Shown here: positions 51,163-60,538 of the stretch, in pieces | Layout of the letters: each line of letters opens with the position of its first letter | Position numbering within the stretch: position 1 is the first letter of the stretch | Assembly (NCBI GenBank): GCA_043721315.1 | Contig: JAYSQZ010000019.1 | Coordinates: 124,001 to 188,000, forward strand | Length of the DNA: 64,000 nucleotides | DNA from: Elstera sp043721315 | GTDB taxonomy: Bacteria > Pseudomonadota > Alphaproteobacteria > Elsterales > Elsteraceae | Direction of reading: 5' to 3' | Notes under the pieces: model-generated | Told to the model about the DNA's origin: nothing | What the model saw: only the letters and a program-made list of their open reading frames with translations | Databases searched by the model: none | Made by a program: the position numbers and the translations under genes

Positions 51163-52034
51163 CGCGCGCGCCGCTCTTCCTGCTGGCCGCGCTGGTCGCC
51201 CTTCCGGCAGTCGCGGTGGAACCCCGGATCGTGTCGGCGGGGGGCACGGCCACGGAAATCATCTATGCCTTGGGGGCACAGGCGGGGCTGGTTGGCGTGG
51301 ATACCACCAGCCTCTACCCGGCTTCTGCCCAGGGCTTAACCAGCATCGGCTATGTCCGCAATCTTTCAGCGGAAGGGGTCGTATCGCTCAATCCAACACT
51401 GGTGATCGCTGCCGCCGAAGCCGGGCCACCGCCGATTTTGGCCCAGATCAAAGCCGCCGGAATCCCCGTGCTGGCCCTCGCCGATGGCTATACGGAAAGC
51501 GCCGTGCTCACCCGCATCGCGCAGATTGGTGCGGCTCTTGGAAAAAACCCCGAAGCCGCCACCCTGCAAGACAGCGTGCGCCGCGATCTTGCCGCCGTGC
51601 GCCAAGCCCTCGCCGGGCTTAGAGACCGCCCGAAAGTGCTATTCGTCCTCAGCGCTGCACGCGGGCTTGTCGTAGCAGGGGATGAAACCTCAGCCGCTAC
51701 GATGATTGACCTCGCGGGCGGCCAGAATGCCGTAACGGGCTTCACTGGCTATAAACCCCTCACACCGGAAGCGCTGCTCGCCGTAGCCCCAGATGTGATC
51801 TTGACCGCGAGCCATGTCGTCGCCGCCCTCGGCAGTCTCGACGCGCTGATGCAGCACCCGGATCTCGCTCTCACCCCGGCGGGAAAAGACGGGCGAATTA
51901 AGGACGGGCGAATTATTGTGCGCGACGGTCTCTTCCTGCTCGGTTTCGGTCCGCGTTTGGGGTCAGCCGTGCTGGACCTTGCCCGCGCCCTGCACCCGAA
52001 CGCCGGGCTGCCAAAACTGGCGGCGCTGCCATGA
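51159..52034 (+). CDS. hmuT: Periplasmic haem-binding protein HmuT
   Basis: 291 residues from ATG 51159 (ATGA overlap with hmuS). Signal peptide RAPLFLLAALVALPAVAVEP, then a class III substrate-binding protein: RIVSAGGTATEIIYALGAQA, LVGVDTTSLYPASAQGLTSI, GYVRNLSAEGVVSLNPTLVI and LSAARGLVVAGDETSAATMI. The Tyr after IG (GYVR) is the haem-ligand region of ShuT-like proteins. An eleven-residue sequence near the C-terminus holds a KDGRIKDGRI repeat. It delivers haem to HmuUV. Confidence 0.93.
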   Translation: MTRAPLFLLAALVALPAVAVEPRIVSAGGTATEIIYALGAQAGLVGVDTTSLYPASAQGLTSIGYVRNLSAEGVVSLNPTLVIAAAEAGPPPILAQIKAAGIPVLALADGYTESAVLTRIAQIGAALGKNPEAATLQDSVRRDLAAVRQALAGLRDRPKVLFVLSAARGLVVAGDETSAATMIDLAGGQNAVTGFTGYKPLTPEALLAVAPDVILTASHVVAALGSLDALMQHPDLALTPAGKDGRIKDGRIIVRDGLFLLGFGPRLGSAVLDLARALHPNAGLPKLAALP

Positions 52035-53095
52035 CCGACGCGAGCCTCGCCTTGCCAGTTGGCATCGGCTCCCTGCGGCGGCCCGCCGTGCTGATGAGCC
52101 TGACGCTGCTGCTCGGGCTGCTGATGATCCTCTCTTTAGGCATCGGCGCGGTAAAGCTGACACCGGGGGAGGTGCTGCGCGCGCTGATCGACCCGAGTGC
52201 CGACGCGCGGGCGACGCTGGTGCTGCACGCGATCCGGCTGCCGCGTCTTCTTCTGGCGGCCCTGGTGGGCGCGTGTCTGGCGGGGGCAGGCGCCGCGATG
52301 CAGGGGCTATTCCGCAATCCACTGGCCGATCCGGGCTTGGTCGGCGTTTCCAGCGGTGCCGCATTGGCAGCGGTCGCGGCGATTGTGTTCGGCGGGGCCG
52401 TGCCGATGCTGGCGGGACCAGCCCTAGTGCCCCTGGCCGCTTTCACGGGCAGCCTGCTGGCGACGGGGGCGGTGTTGCTGTTGGCCCAGCGGTTCCAAAC
52501 TGGCCTCGTCCGGGCCTCCGGGGTCGCGGGGCTGCTGCTGGCGGGGCTGGCGATGACGACGGTCACGATGGCCGGGGTCGGTTTCATGACTTATTTTTCC
52601 GATGATCGGCAGATGCGCGATATTACCTATTGGTCGCTCGGCAGTGTGGCGAGCGGGGGTTGGCGCGGCCTGAGTTGGGTTTTCCCCGCCGCGCTTGTTT
52701 CCCTCGGAACGCTTCTGTACCACGCGCGCCCGCTCGATGCGCTGGCGTTGGGCGAACGGGAGGCGGCGCATCTCGGCGTCGATGTGCGGCGGTTACGGGT
52801 TTTGCTCGTGATTGCGACCGCCCTCGGCGTTGGCGCGGCGACGGCTTTTTGCGGCGTGATTGGCTTTCTGGGGTTGCTCGCCCCGCATCTTGCGCGGTTG
52901 ATCTTGGGAGCTGGCCACCGCACCGTATTGCCGGGGGCGATGCTGATCGGCGCGTCCTTGCTGGTTTTGGCCGATATTGGTGCGCGCACACTGCTCGCGC
53001 CTGCCGAACTGCCCGTGGGCTTAGTAACGAACCTCATTGGTGGCGGTTTTTTTCTCTGGCTCTTGCTGCGGAAACGCGGCGGGGGGATGGCATGA
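52031..53095 (+). CDS. hmuU: Haem ABC transporter permease HmuU
   Basis: 354 residues with about nine or ten membrane helices, of the FecCD/BtuC family. Seen: LHAIRLPRLLLAALVGACLA, GAGAAMQGLFRNPLADPGLV, GVSSGAALAAVAAIVFG, YWSLGSVASGGWRGLSWVFP and GFLGLLAPHLARLILGAGHR (coupling region). It forms the membrane channel with HmuV. ATGA overlaps tie it to both neighbours. Confidence 0.95.
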   Translation: MTDASLALPVGIGSLRRPAVLMSLTLLLGLLMILSLGIGAVKLTPGEVLRALIDPSADARATLVLHAIRLPRLLLAALVGACLAGAGAAMQGLFRNPLADPGLVGVSSGAALAAVAAIVFGGAVPMLAGPALVPLAAFTGSLLATGAVLLLAQRFQTGLVRASGVAGLLLAGLAMTTVTMAGVGFMTYFSDDRQMRDITYWSLGSVASGGWRGLSWVFPAALVSLGTLLYHARPLDALALGEREAAHLGVDVRRLRVLLVIATALGVGAATAFCGVIGFLGLLAPHLARLILGAGHRTVLPGAMLIGASLLVLADIGARTLLAPAELPVGLVTNLIGGGFFLWLLLRKRGGGMA

Positions 53096-53868
53096 TCCGC
53101 GCCGATGCCGTGAGCCTAACCCTGAGCGGTAAGGCTATTCTGGAGGATCTCTCCTTCACCCTGTCACCCGGCACGGTCACGGCAGTGCTGGGGGCGAACG
53201 GGGCGGGGAAGTCCAGCCTGCTTTCGATACTGGCGGGAGACCGCCCGCCCACTGCTGGAACCCTGGCGTGGTTCGATCGGCCCCTCAGCGCTTGGTCTTC
53301 GCGCGATCTCGCCCGCCACCGCGCTATGGTGCCGCAGGCAACGCACCTGGCCTTTCCCTTCACGGTTGAAGAGGTGGTGGCGCTGGGGCGGTTGCCGCAT
53401 CCGCGTACAGGCGACGATGCGGCGGCGCTCGCCAGTTTGCGCCGCCAGCTTGATCTCGACCGCTTTTGGGGCCGCGCCTACGACAGCCTTTCGGGCGGGG
53501 AGCAGCAGCGGGTTCAGTTCGCCCGCGCGCTGGCGCAGCTTTGGTATCCGCCGGAGAATGCCCCGCCGCGCGTGCTGCTGCTGGATGAACCTACGGCGGC
53601 GCTCGACCTGAAGCATCAGGTGGCGATTCTCACCGAAGCGCGCACGCTTGCCACCCGCGACGGCATGATTGTGGTGGCAATTCTGCACGATCTCACTCTC
53701 GCCGCGCGGATCGCCGATAGCGCGCTGCTGCTCCATCAAGGCCGAATGCTGCGGCAAGGGCCAGTTGCGGCAGTGATCGAGGCCACCGCCCTGTCAGAAG
53801 CCTATGACACGCCGGTTTCGGTATTGCGTCACCCAGAAACGGGGCGTCTGCTAGTATCGGCGGCATAA
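53092..53868 (+). CDS. hmuV: Haem ABC transporter ATP-binding protein HmuV
   Basis: 258 residues from ATG 53092, overlapping hmuU by four bases. Walker A GANGAGKSSLLS, Q-loop VPQATHLAF, signature DSLSGGEQQRVQFARALAQL, Walker B VLLLDEPTAALD and the His switch ILHDLTLA. It powers haem import by HmuU from HmuT. Confidence 0.96.
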   Translation: MIRADAVSLTLSGKAILEDLSFTLSPGTVTAVLGANGAGKSSLLSILAGDRPPTAGTLAWFDRPLSAWSSRDLARHRAMVPQATHLAFPFTVEEVVALGRLPHPRTGDDAAALASLRRQLDLDRFWGRAYDSLSGGEQQRVQFARALAQLWYPPENAPPRVLLLDEPTAALDLKHQVAILTEARTLATRDGMIVVAILHDLTLAARIADSALLLHQGRMLRQGPVAAVIEATALSEAYDTPVSVLRHPETGRLLVSAA

Positions 53869-53921
53869 TCTTGCCGTACTGGGCCTTCAAGGTTAAAGAA
53901 AGCCCCCGAGGAGAAATGATA

Positions 53922-54413
53922 ATGGCAACGCTCGTGCTGCGTGGGTTCGTGGGACTATCGCTCTTGGGCCTAGCGGCCTGTACGCCGCCGCAACCACAGT
54001 TTCGCACCCTCGACGCGGCCCTGATCGGCCAGGACGGGCGGCAGGGCGAGCGGTTCACGATCAACGCCAGCTCCTACCCCGGCGACGGCGCGGTGCAGCT
54101 TGCAACCGTTCTGCCCGGCGGCGAGAGGTTCAGCGGTAATCTTATTCAAGAAACCCGCACCACGTACCCCCAACGCCCCGTTTACCGCCCGCCGGTTATC
54201 GTGCGCGGGCGGCTTTATTATCCCGATGATGATTATTACGACTATGGCCCGCGCACGGAATATGGCTCGAAAGGCCAAGCCCTGCTGCTGGGCACTCAAG
54301 CGCGAACGCTAACGTGCAGCTTCACCTTCGCCCGCGCCGCTGCCGGGCCGTTCGGCGGTGGTTTTGGCGAGTGCGTGGTCTCCGACGGTCAGAAGGTTAG
54401 CGTTACCTTTTAA
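53922..54413 (+). CDS. Small putative lipoprotein (163 aa)
   Basis: 163 residues; GAGGAG lies eight bases before ATG 53922. A signal peptide ends in LLGLAAC, a lipobox with acylated Cys. The mature part has a Tyr/Asp-rich stretch (YYPDDDYYDYGPRTEYGS) and ends in two Cys (LTCSFTFARAA, FGECVVSDGQK) that may form a disulfide. The family is not recognised. It lies 53 bases after hmuV and may be co-transcribed. Confidence 0.7.
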   Translation: MATLVLRGFVGLSLLGLAACTPPQPQFRTLDAALIGQDGRQGERFTINASSYPGDGAVQLATVLPGGERFSGNLIQETRTTYPQRPVYRPPVIVRGRLYYPDDDYYDYGPRTEYGSKGQALLLGTQARTLTCSFTFARAAAGPFGGGFGECVVSDGQKVSVTF

Positions 54414-54487
54414 CCTTAGCTCCCTAAAATTAATCCGGCACGCATCTTCGGGGTTGCATATTTCCATACGTTATAGAATATGGGGAT

Positions 54488-54838
54488 ATGAAAATTTCCC
54501 CGGACATGCGCCCGTCCCGCCGGGCCACCCTACCGCTGAACGACTCGACTCTGACGTGCCAAACCGTCAGCATCGGCACACGGCGCACGTCACTTCGGCT
54601 TGAACCGGAGATGTGGGAAGCCTTGCAAATTGTTATGGGACAGACGGGCCGCACAATGCCTCAGCTTATGCTGGAGATTGATCTGTATCGTCAGCAATCC
54701 TCCCTGACCTCGGCGGTGAGAGTGGTGATTCTGAAGTTCTTCCGCGCTGCCGCCTTACCCGGCAGCACCCCGACGCAATGGTTAGAGAGCGCGCTTCGCC
54801 CCCACAGGGCAACCCATCCCGACCGAAAACGGGCTTAA
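54488..54838 (+). CDS. Ribbon-helix-helix (RHH_4-like) DNA-binding protein
   Basis: 116 residues. The core, TVSIGTRRTSLRLEPEMWEA then LQIVMGQTGRTMPQLMLEID, fits the RHH_4 family with an LRLE strand and following helices. It is probably a small DNA-binding protein. The basic C-terminus overlaps the end of the convergent EamA gene by 4 bases. The target is unknown. Confidence 0.8.
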   Translation: MKISPDMRPSRRATLPLNDSTLTCQTVSIGTRRTSLRLEPEMWEALQIVMGQTGRTMPQLMLEIDLYRQQSSLTSAVRVVILKFFRAAALPGSTPTQWLESALRPHRATHPDRKRA

Positions 54839-55737
54839 CCCTTCCGCCTTTCCTTCGCCCAAATCAGCCCGCCGATGATGAGTGTGGCACCAATCAGATG
54901 CTCCAGCGTAATCGGCTCGCTGTAGATCGCCCAGCCAACAAGGCCGGTAAAGATAAGAGACAGATGGCTGCCCATCGCGGCAAACGCCGCCGGAAGCCGT
55001 TGCAGCGCGTAAGCGAAACTCAGTTGCGCCAAACCGCCGAACACGGCCAAGCCCACGACGGGCCAGAGCGCGGCCCAAGTGGTGATTTTAGTGGCCTCGC
55101 CGCTCACCAACGTCACGCCAAACAGCAGCGGAACGGCGATGACATTGGTCCAGAAGATCGCCGTCGTGCTGCCAAGCTCAGCCGTGACCCTACTGGTCAC
55201 AACCGTGTAGCCCGCATAAACGAAAGCGGCGCCGAGCACAAGGATGGCGCCCCACGCGGCCTCATCGGCTAAGGCACTACTGCCGCCCGCTGCCTGTGGC
55301 CGCAGCGCAACCACGGCCCCGCCGACAAGAGTAAGGCCAAGACCAACCGCAAGGCGGCGCGTCGGCTTTTCCCTCAACAAGGGCCACGCCAGTAGAGCAA
55401 CGAGGGCTGGATAGATATTGATAATCAGCGTTGCGCTCATCAGGCTGGTTCGTAGAATCGCGGCATACCAGAGCGCCAAATCAATCGCGTAGAACAATCC
55501 GGCCAGGCCCAACCAGCCCCACAGCGCGCGCGGCGGCAGTGTGCGAATTTGCCAACCCGTCAAGACCAGCGACAATAGCAAACGCCACCCGGCGGTCGCC
55601 GCAGGCCCCAGTTGCGTTGCGCGGTTAAAGATCAGCCCAACCGCCCCAAGGGCAGGCCCAACAACTAAGGCTGCAAGCGCATCGGCGGAGGCGGTTTTCA
55701 CAGCGGGAAGCGGCGCGGGGGGGATTTGCAGGGTCAT
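54835..55737 (-). CDS. EamA/DMT family transporter
   Basis: 300 residues with ten hydrophobic helices in two EamA repeats (GLIFNRATQLGPAATAGWRL and AGYTVVTSRVTAELGSTTAI). It is likely an inner-membrane exporter of small metabolites or amino acids; substrate unknown. It lies 32 bases after a second EamA gene on the same strand, so the pair probably forms an operon. Confidence 0.88.
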   Translation of the reverse strand: MTLQIPPAPLPAVKTASADALAALVVGPALGAVGLIFNRATQLGPAATAGWRLLLSLVLTGWQIRTLPPRALWGWLGLAGLFYAIDLALWYAAILRTSLMSATLIINIYPALVALLAWPLLREKPTRRLAVGLGLTLVGGAVVALRPQAAGGSSALADEAAWGAILVLGAAFVYAGYTVVTSRVTAELGSTTAIFWTNVIAVPLLFGVTLVSGEATKITTWAALWPVVGLAVFGGLAQLSFAYALQRLPAAFAAMGSHLSLIFTGLVGWAIYSEPITLEHLIGATLIIGGLIWAKERRKG

Positions 55738-55769
55738 GGGGGTGGAACTCTCTCCCCGGTGCCGTGATG

Positions 55770-56654
55770 CTACCGGGCTAACGTCAGGAGCGCAATAATC
55801 GACCCGGTGATGATGACCGTTCCCAACGCTTCCCGAAACCCGAATTTTTCACGCAACAGGAATGTGGAAGCTACAACCGTGAACACCAATTCCACTTGCC
55901 CAAGCGCGCGCACATAGGCGGCTTTTTGCAACGTGAAAGCCAGAAACCAGCAGGCGGACCCCGCGACCGACAGCACCGCAACCGGCGCACTGATCCGCCA
56001 CGCGCGCAAGACTTTCGTCACCATCCCCGGCTCGCGCACCAGCAGCCACGCCCCCAACATCAGGGTTTGCAGCGAGGTAACGGAGGCCAGCGTGACCAGC
56101 GCCGCCATCAACGGCAGATCCGTGGGAACAGCCAGCGCGGCGTCCCGAATGAACATCGCCGACCAGCCGAAGAAAAACCCAGAGAGCAGACCATAAGCCC
56201 CGCCGCTGCCCATGACCTGCTGCCAGGAGAGGCTTTTCAGCGTCAGCAGCGCAACCCCGCCGAACCCCGCCGCAATCGCGAGCGCCCCGCCGAAGCCAAC
56301 GTGTTCCCCAAAAAACAGCGCGGCAATCACGGCGGCTTGCAGGGCTTCGGTTTTCGACAGCGCCGTTCCCACCGCAAAACTATCGCGGGTGATCGCCACC
56401 AACAGCGCCGATGTGGCAAGAATCTGCGCGAGACCGCCCAAAATCGCCGACAGCCAAAAACCCGGCGGGACGGTGGGGAGAGGCGCGCTACTGGTCGCCA
56501 ACAACAGCGCAAGCGCAGCCAGCGCTAGGGGCGCACCATAAATATAGCGCACAAAATTCGCACCATTGGTACTCAGCAAGCCCTTCAGGCCGCGCTGCCG
56601 AAACGTCCGCACACACTGAAAAAACGCGGCGGCAAGGGTAACGATGATCCACAT
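55770..56654 (-). CDS. EamA/DMT family transporter, second copy
   Basis: 294 residues with about ten membrane helices; two EamA-like halves (LLATSSAPLPTVPPGFWLSA, LGQVELVFTVVASTFLLREK). It diverges strongly from its neighbour, so they are not recent duplicates. It may work with it as a pair or separately; substrate unknown. The start follows a Met at 56654 without a strong ribosome site. Confidence 0.88.
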   Translation of the reverse strand: MWIIVTLAAAFFQCVRTFRQRGLKGLLSTNGANFVRYIYGAPLALAALALLLATSSAPLPTVPPGFWLSAILGGLAQILATSALLVAITRDSFAVGTALSKTEALQAAVIAALFFGEHVGFGGALAIAAGFGGVALLTLKSLSWQQVMGSGGAYGLLSGFFFGWSAMFIRDAALAVPTDLPLMAALVTLASVTSLQTLMLGAWLLVREPGMVTKVLRAWRISAPVAVLSVAGSACWFLAFTLQKAAYVRALGQVELVFTVVASTFLLREKFGFREALGTVIITGSIIALLTLAR

Positions 56655-56795
56655 GGCCTGAGAGTGCTTCAGCGCTTAAGCGCTGTCACGCGCGGTTTTA
56701 GACAGGGATGCTCAAGTTTTTCTCAATTGCTAAAAATACAAAATCGCACTATTTCGCACCTAATTTTTTAGTGCGTTATATGGTAAACTGGTGCA
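56655..56795. promoter_or_regulatory. Upstream region of the Fic gene
   Basis: AT-rich, unlike the surroundings. Contains TCGCACTATTTCGCAC (direct repeat of TCGCAC near 56744-56759), and CGCACT with AGTGCG (inverted, about 56745-56776). These are possible operator sites for the Fic gene. The EamA promoter should also lie here. Confidence 0.35.
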
Positions 56796-57941
56796 ATGTA
56801 TAGCAACGAAAATCCACTCTCCTTCCACCCGAGCCTTAAGCTGGAACGGGCGCTGAAGACGCTCCAATCCGCGCTGGAAGGCTTGGCACGCGAGATCGAT
56901 ACGGTCGATCAGGACGAGCGGGCTTGGCTCCACCGCTGGGCGCTCATCAGTACAATCGGGGCTTCGACCCGTATCGAGAATGCGGTCCTGACCGATGCTG
57001 AAATCGAGTGGGTGGATACCGCCCTTTCCGAAGAAGGCCACCCATCGGCCTTTGAGGTCAAGAGAACCGCCATTCTCGATCAACTCTCGCAGGATCGGGA
57101 GCGCAGCATCGAGGAGGTTGTCGGCTGCCGCGAACTTCTATCGTTAGTCTATCTTCAGGCTGATGACATGTTCCCGCTGACCGAAACGATTATTCGCGGA
57201 CTGCACCAGGAGCTTCTGCGACACTATCCAGCAGCGAAACGCTACGCCGGGTGCTATAAGATCACTCCCAACCAAGTGGTCTCCATCAATCACGAGACCG
57301 CCACCCACCGTATTGTACTCGACCCGACCCCGCCGGGACCGCAAACCGAAACGGCGATGCGGGCGTTGCTGGATTGGTACAATGCGACCATCAAGGCGCA
57401 TCCTTGGCCGCTGATGGTCGCCAGCGAATTCGTGTTCCGCTTCCTCGCGATTCACCCGTTTCAAGATGGAAATGGCCGCCTAGGCCGGGCACTCTTTCTG
57501 CTGGCGCTGATGCAGGGGGATGATCCGGCCTTGCAGCGGGCCGTGCGGTTCATCTCGATTGATCGGCAGATCGAGCGGCACCGGCCACTCTATTATATAA
57601 CTTTGCAGCAAGCCTCGAACGGGACCTTCCGGGCCGATCCGCGCGCTTATGCGCTTGAGCCGTTAGCCTGGTTCTTTTTGAAGATGATGGACCTGTCGCT
57701 CAAGGATGTTACCGTTCTGCGCCAACGCTATAGCGCGCTTCAGCGGCTCTCCGAAAGCGCGACCCGCGTGCTGGCGAGTTTCCGCCTCGCCCCCGAACGT
57801 CGCCTGACCCCCGCCGCCCTGATGAGCGAAACGGGTTTGGTGCGCCGCACGGTGCAAAACGCGCTGCGGACGCTGGTCGAAGCCAGATTTATTCAGCGCC
57901 TCGGGGCCGGGAGGGGGACGCGCTATCAGTTAGTGTTCTGA
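56796..57941 (+). CDS. Fic family protein with built-in inhibitory motif
   Basis: 381 residues. Fic enzymes transfer AMP (or similar) to target proteins. The catalytic motif HPFQDGNGRLGR lies at residues 220-231. The N-terminal helix has the autoinhibitory motif STRIEN (residues 57-62; S/T-x3-E-G/N), so the protein is a class II Fic, kept off until relieved. The C-terminus (MSETGLVRRTVQNALRTLVE, ARFIQRLGAGRGTRYQL) is a winged helix, suggesting self-regulation or DNA targeting. Target proteins are unknown. Confidence 0.92.
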   Translation: MYSNENPLSFHPSLKLERALKTLQSALEGLAREIDTVDQDERAWLHRWALISTIGASTRIENAVLTDAEIEWVDTALSEEGHPSAFEVKRTAILDQLSQDRERSIEEVVGCRELLSLVYLQADDMFPLTETIIRGLHQELLRHYPAAKRYAGCYKITPNQVVSINHETATHRIVLDPTPPGPQTETAMRALLDWYNATIKAHPWPLMVASEFVFRFLAIHPFQDGNGRLGRALFLLALMQGDDPALQRAVRFISIDRQIERHRPLYYITLQQASNGTFRADPRAYALEPLAWFFLKMMDLSLKDVTVLRQRYSALQRLSESATRVLASFRLAPERRLTPAALMSETGLVRRTVQNALRTLVEARFIQRLGAGRGTRYQLVF

Positions 57942-57944
57942 AGA

Positions 57945-59522
57945 CTATAAATCCGCCGCCGTCAACAGCGCTTGCGTGTAGGGATGCTGCGGACGGGTAA
58001 GCACGGTTTCGGTATCGCCCGTTTCCACGATCTTGCCGTCCTTCAGCACGATCAGCCGATGACTGAGGGCGCGGACCACCGCGAGATCGTGACTGATGAA
58101 CAGATACGCAAGGCCGCGCGTGGCCTGCAAATCGCGCAGCAGATCAATCAATTGGCCCTGCAAGGAGCGGTCGAGCGCACTGGTCGGCTCGTCGAGAATG
58201 AGCACTTGCGGGCGCAGAATAAGCGCGCGGGCCAGGGCAATACGCTGGCGTTGCCCCCCCGAAAACTCGTGCGGATAACGGTCAGCCATCGCGGGATCAA
58301 GCCCGACATCGGCCAAGGCTTCGGCAATCGCGGCGGCAGGGTCGCGGCCATCGGGATGCACCGTTAGCCCTTCGCCAATGATCTCGCCAACCGAGAGGCG
58401 CGGGGATAAGGAGCCGAACGGGTCTTGAAACACCACCTGCATCTGCCGCCGTGCCGCGCGCAGGGCCGAACGCGGCAGCGCATCCAAATCTTGCCCCAGC
58501 AGATGAACCCTGCCCCCGCCGCGCAGCAGCCGCAGGAGGCGCAGACCGAGCGTGGATTTGCCCGAACCACTCTCCCCCACCACCCCCAGGGTCTCCCCCG
58601 CGCGCAAGGAGAGCGACATGTCATCGACGGCAAGATGCCCCGTCGCGGCCCCGCCCCACCAGCGCCGCGCACCGAAGCGGATGGAGAGGTTCTGGCCTTC
58701 CAGCACGACGGGTGCCGCGTTCGATACGGGCGTAGGACGGCCAGAGGGTTCGGCGGCGAGCAGAGTGCGGGTGTAATCGGCCTGGGGCTGCGTCAGCACG
58801 TGGGCTGCCGGTCCGATTTCCACACACTCCCCCCGCCGCAACACCGCCAGCGTATCGGCCATCCGGCGGACCACACCGAAATCGTGCGTGATGAACAGAA
58901 TCCCCAAACCGCGTTCGGCCTGAAGCCGCTTCAGCAGCGCCAGGGTTTGCGCTTGCAGGGTTACGTCCAGCGCTGTCGTCGGCTCGTCGGCAATCAGCAA
59001 ATCGGGATCGCACGCAAGGGCGGCGGCGATCATCACGCGCTGGCGTTGCCCGCCGGAAAGCTGATGCGGGAAGGCGGATAGGCGTTCTGCCGCCCGGTCG
59101 ATCCCCACTTCCGCCATCAACGCCAGCACGCGGGCGCGCACGTCGGCTTTGTTCAGGCCGCGATGGACGCGCAGGGTTTCGCCAATTTGGTCGCCCACCC
59201 GGTGCAGCGGGTTCAGCGCGGTCATCGGCTCTTGAAAAATCATCCCAATACGATTGCCGCGCAACGCCCGCATCTCGGGTTCAGGCGCGTGGGTCAACTC
59301 TTGCCCGAGAAAGCGGATGGAGCCGGAAATGCGCGTACTCTTGGGCAACAAGCGCGGCACCGCTAAGGCCGAGGCCGATTTGCCCGAACCGCTTTCCCCC
59401 ACCAGCACCAGAGTTTCGCCGCGTTGAAGCGTAAAGCTGAGGCCCCGCATGGCTGGAACCGGTACGCCGCCGGGCGGGTTGAAGGTGATCGTAAGGTTCT
59501 GAACCTCCAACAATGCGCTCAT
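57945..59522 (-). CDS. yejF: Peptide ABC transporter ATP-binding protein, fused double ATPase (YejF type)
   Basis: 525 residues with two ATPase domains. First: VGESGSGKSASALAVPRL, QLSGGQRQRVMIAAAL, LLIADEPTTALDVTL. Second: VGESGSGKSTLGLRLLRL, EFSGGQRQRIALARALIL, LILDEPTSALDRSLQG. The fused arrangement marks YejF, which powers import of peptides such as microcin C. Its start overlaps yejE by four bases (ATGA). The binding-protein gene yejA is not in this cluster. Confidence 0.95.
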   Translation of the reverse strand: MSALLEVQNLTITFNPPGGVPVPAMRGLSFTLQRGETLVLVGESGSGKSASALAVPRLLPKSTRISGSIRFLGQELTHAPEPEMRALRGNRIGMIFQEPMTALNPLHRVGDQIGETLRVHRGLNKADVRARVLALMAEVGIDRAAERLSAFPHQLSGGQRQRVMIAAALACDPDLLIADEPTTALDVTLQAQTLALLKRLQAERGLGILFITHDFGVVRRMADTLAVLRRGECVEIGPAAHVLTQPQADYTRTLLAAEPSGRPTPVSNAAPVVLEGQNLSIRFGARRWWGGAATGHLAVDDMSLSLRAGETLGVVGESGSGKSTLGLRLLRLLRGGGRVHLLGQDLDALPRSALRAARRQMQVVFQDPFGSLSPRLSVGEIIGEGLTVHPDGRDPAAAIAEALADVGLDPAMADRYPHEFSGGQRQRIALARALILRPQVLILDEPTSALDRSLQGQLIDLLRDLQATRGLAYLFISHDLAVVRALSHRLIVLKDGKIVETGDTETVLTRPQHPYTQALLTAADL

Positions 59523-60538
59523 CGCAACCCCCGGCGCGGATCGAAAGCATCGCGCACGGCTTCGCCAATAAACACCAGCAGCGTCATGACGACCGCCAGC
59601 GTTACGAACGCCGTGATGCCAAGCCAGGGCGCGTGCAGGTTATTCTTGCCCTGTGCCAGCATCTCCCCCAACGACGGCGAACCGGGGGGCAAGCCAAAGC
59701 CCAGAAAATCGAGACTGGTGAGCACGCCAATCGCGCTATTCAGCAGAAACGGCAGGAAGGTGACCGTGGCGACCATCGCGTTCGGCAGCACGTGCCGCCG
59801 CAGAATTGCCCCATCCCCCACCCCAAGCGCGCGGGCGGCGCGGACGTAATCGAAATTGCGCGTTCGCAACACTTCGGCCCGCACCACGCCAACCAGCGCA
59901 ATCCAACTGAACAGCATCATCGTGCCGAGCAGCCACCAGAAGCCCGGCTGCACCAGACTGGAGAGCAAAATCAGCAAATACAGCACCGGCAGCCCGCTCC
60001 AGACTTCGATGAAGCGTTGGAACAGCAAATCGGTTAGCCCGCCGTAATAGCCTTGCACGGCCCCTGCGGCGATGCCGATAACAGCGCTGACACTGGCGAG
60101 AATCAGGCCGAACAGCAGCGAAACGCGCAAGCCATAGAGCAACCGGGCCACGACATCGCGCGCTTGATCGTCGGTCCCCAGCCATACGCGCCCCCCTGGC
60201 GGGACGGGAACGGGGCGGTTCAGGTCTTTAATCACCGTATCGTAACGGTAGGGGATGAGCGGCCAGACCATCCAGCCTTTTGCTTGGATCAACGCCTGCA
60301 CTACCGGGTCGCGGTAATCGGCTTCGGTGGGAAAATCGCCGCCGAACAGGGTTTCCGGGTAGGTTTTGAACACGGGCGCGTACCAGCCGCCGTCATAGCG
60401 CACCAGCAACGGCTTATCGTTGGCAATAAGGTCGGCACCCAGCGCCACGAGAAAAACCGCAAGGAAAAGCCACAAGGACCAAAAGCCTCGGCGGTTGGCT
60501 TTGAACGCGATCAAGCGGCGGCGGGTGATCGGGCGCAT
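59519..60538 (-). CDS. yejE: Peptide ABC transporter permease (YejE type)
   Basis: 339 residues of the DppC/OppC permease family. After the N-terminal membrane helix (GFWSLWLFLAVFLVALGADL) comes a periplasmic loop with YDTVIKDLNRPVPVPPGGRV, then the BPD transporter domain (LGTDDQARDVVARLLYGLRV, GYYGGLTDLLFQRFIEVWSG, SVA-like ARALGVGDGAILRRHVLPNA). It pairs with YejB as the membrane channel. Confidence 0.95.
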   Translation of the reverse strand: MRPITRRRLIAFKANRRGFWSLWLFLAVFLVALGADLIANDKPLLVRYDGGWYAPVFKTYPETLFGGDFPTEADYRDPVVQALIQAKGWMVWPLIPYRYDTVIKDLNRPVPVPPGGRVWLGTDDQARDVVARLLYGLRVSLLFGLILASVSAVIGIAAGAVQGYYGGLTDLLFQRFIEVWSGLPVLYLLILLSSLVQPGFWWLLGTMMLFSWIALVGVVRAEVLRTRNFDYVRAARALGVGDGAILRRHVLPNAMVATVTFLPFLLNSAIGVLTSLDFLGFGLPPGSPSLGEMLAQGKNNLHAPWLGITAFVTLAVVMTLLVFIGEAVRDAFDPRRGLR

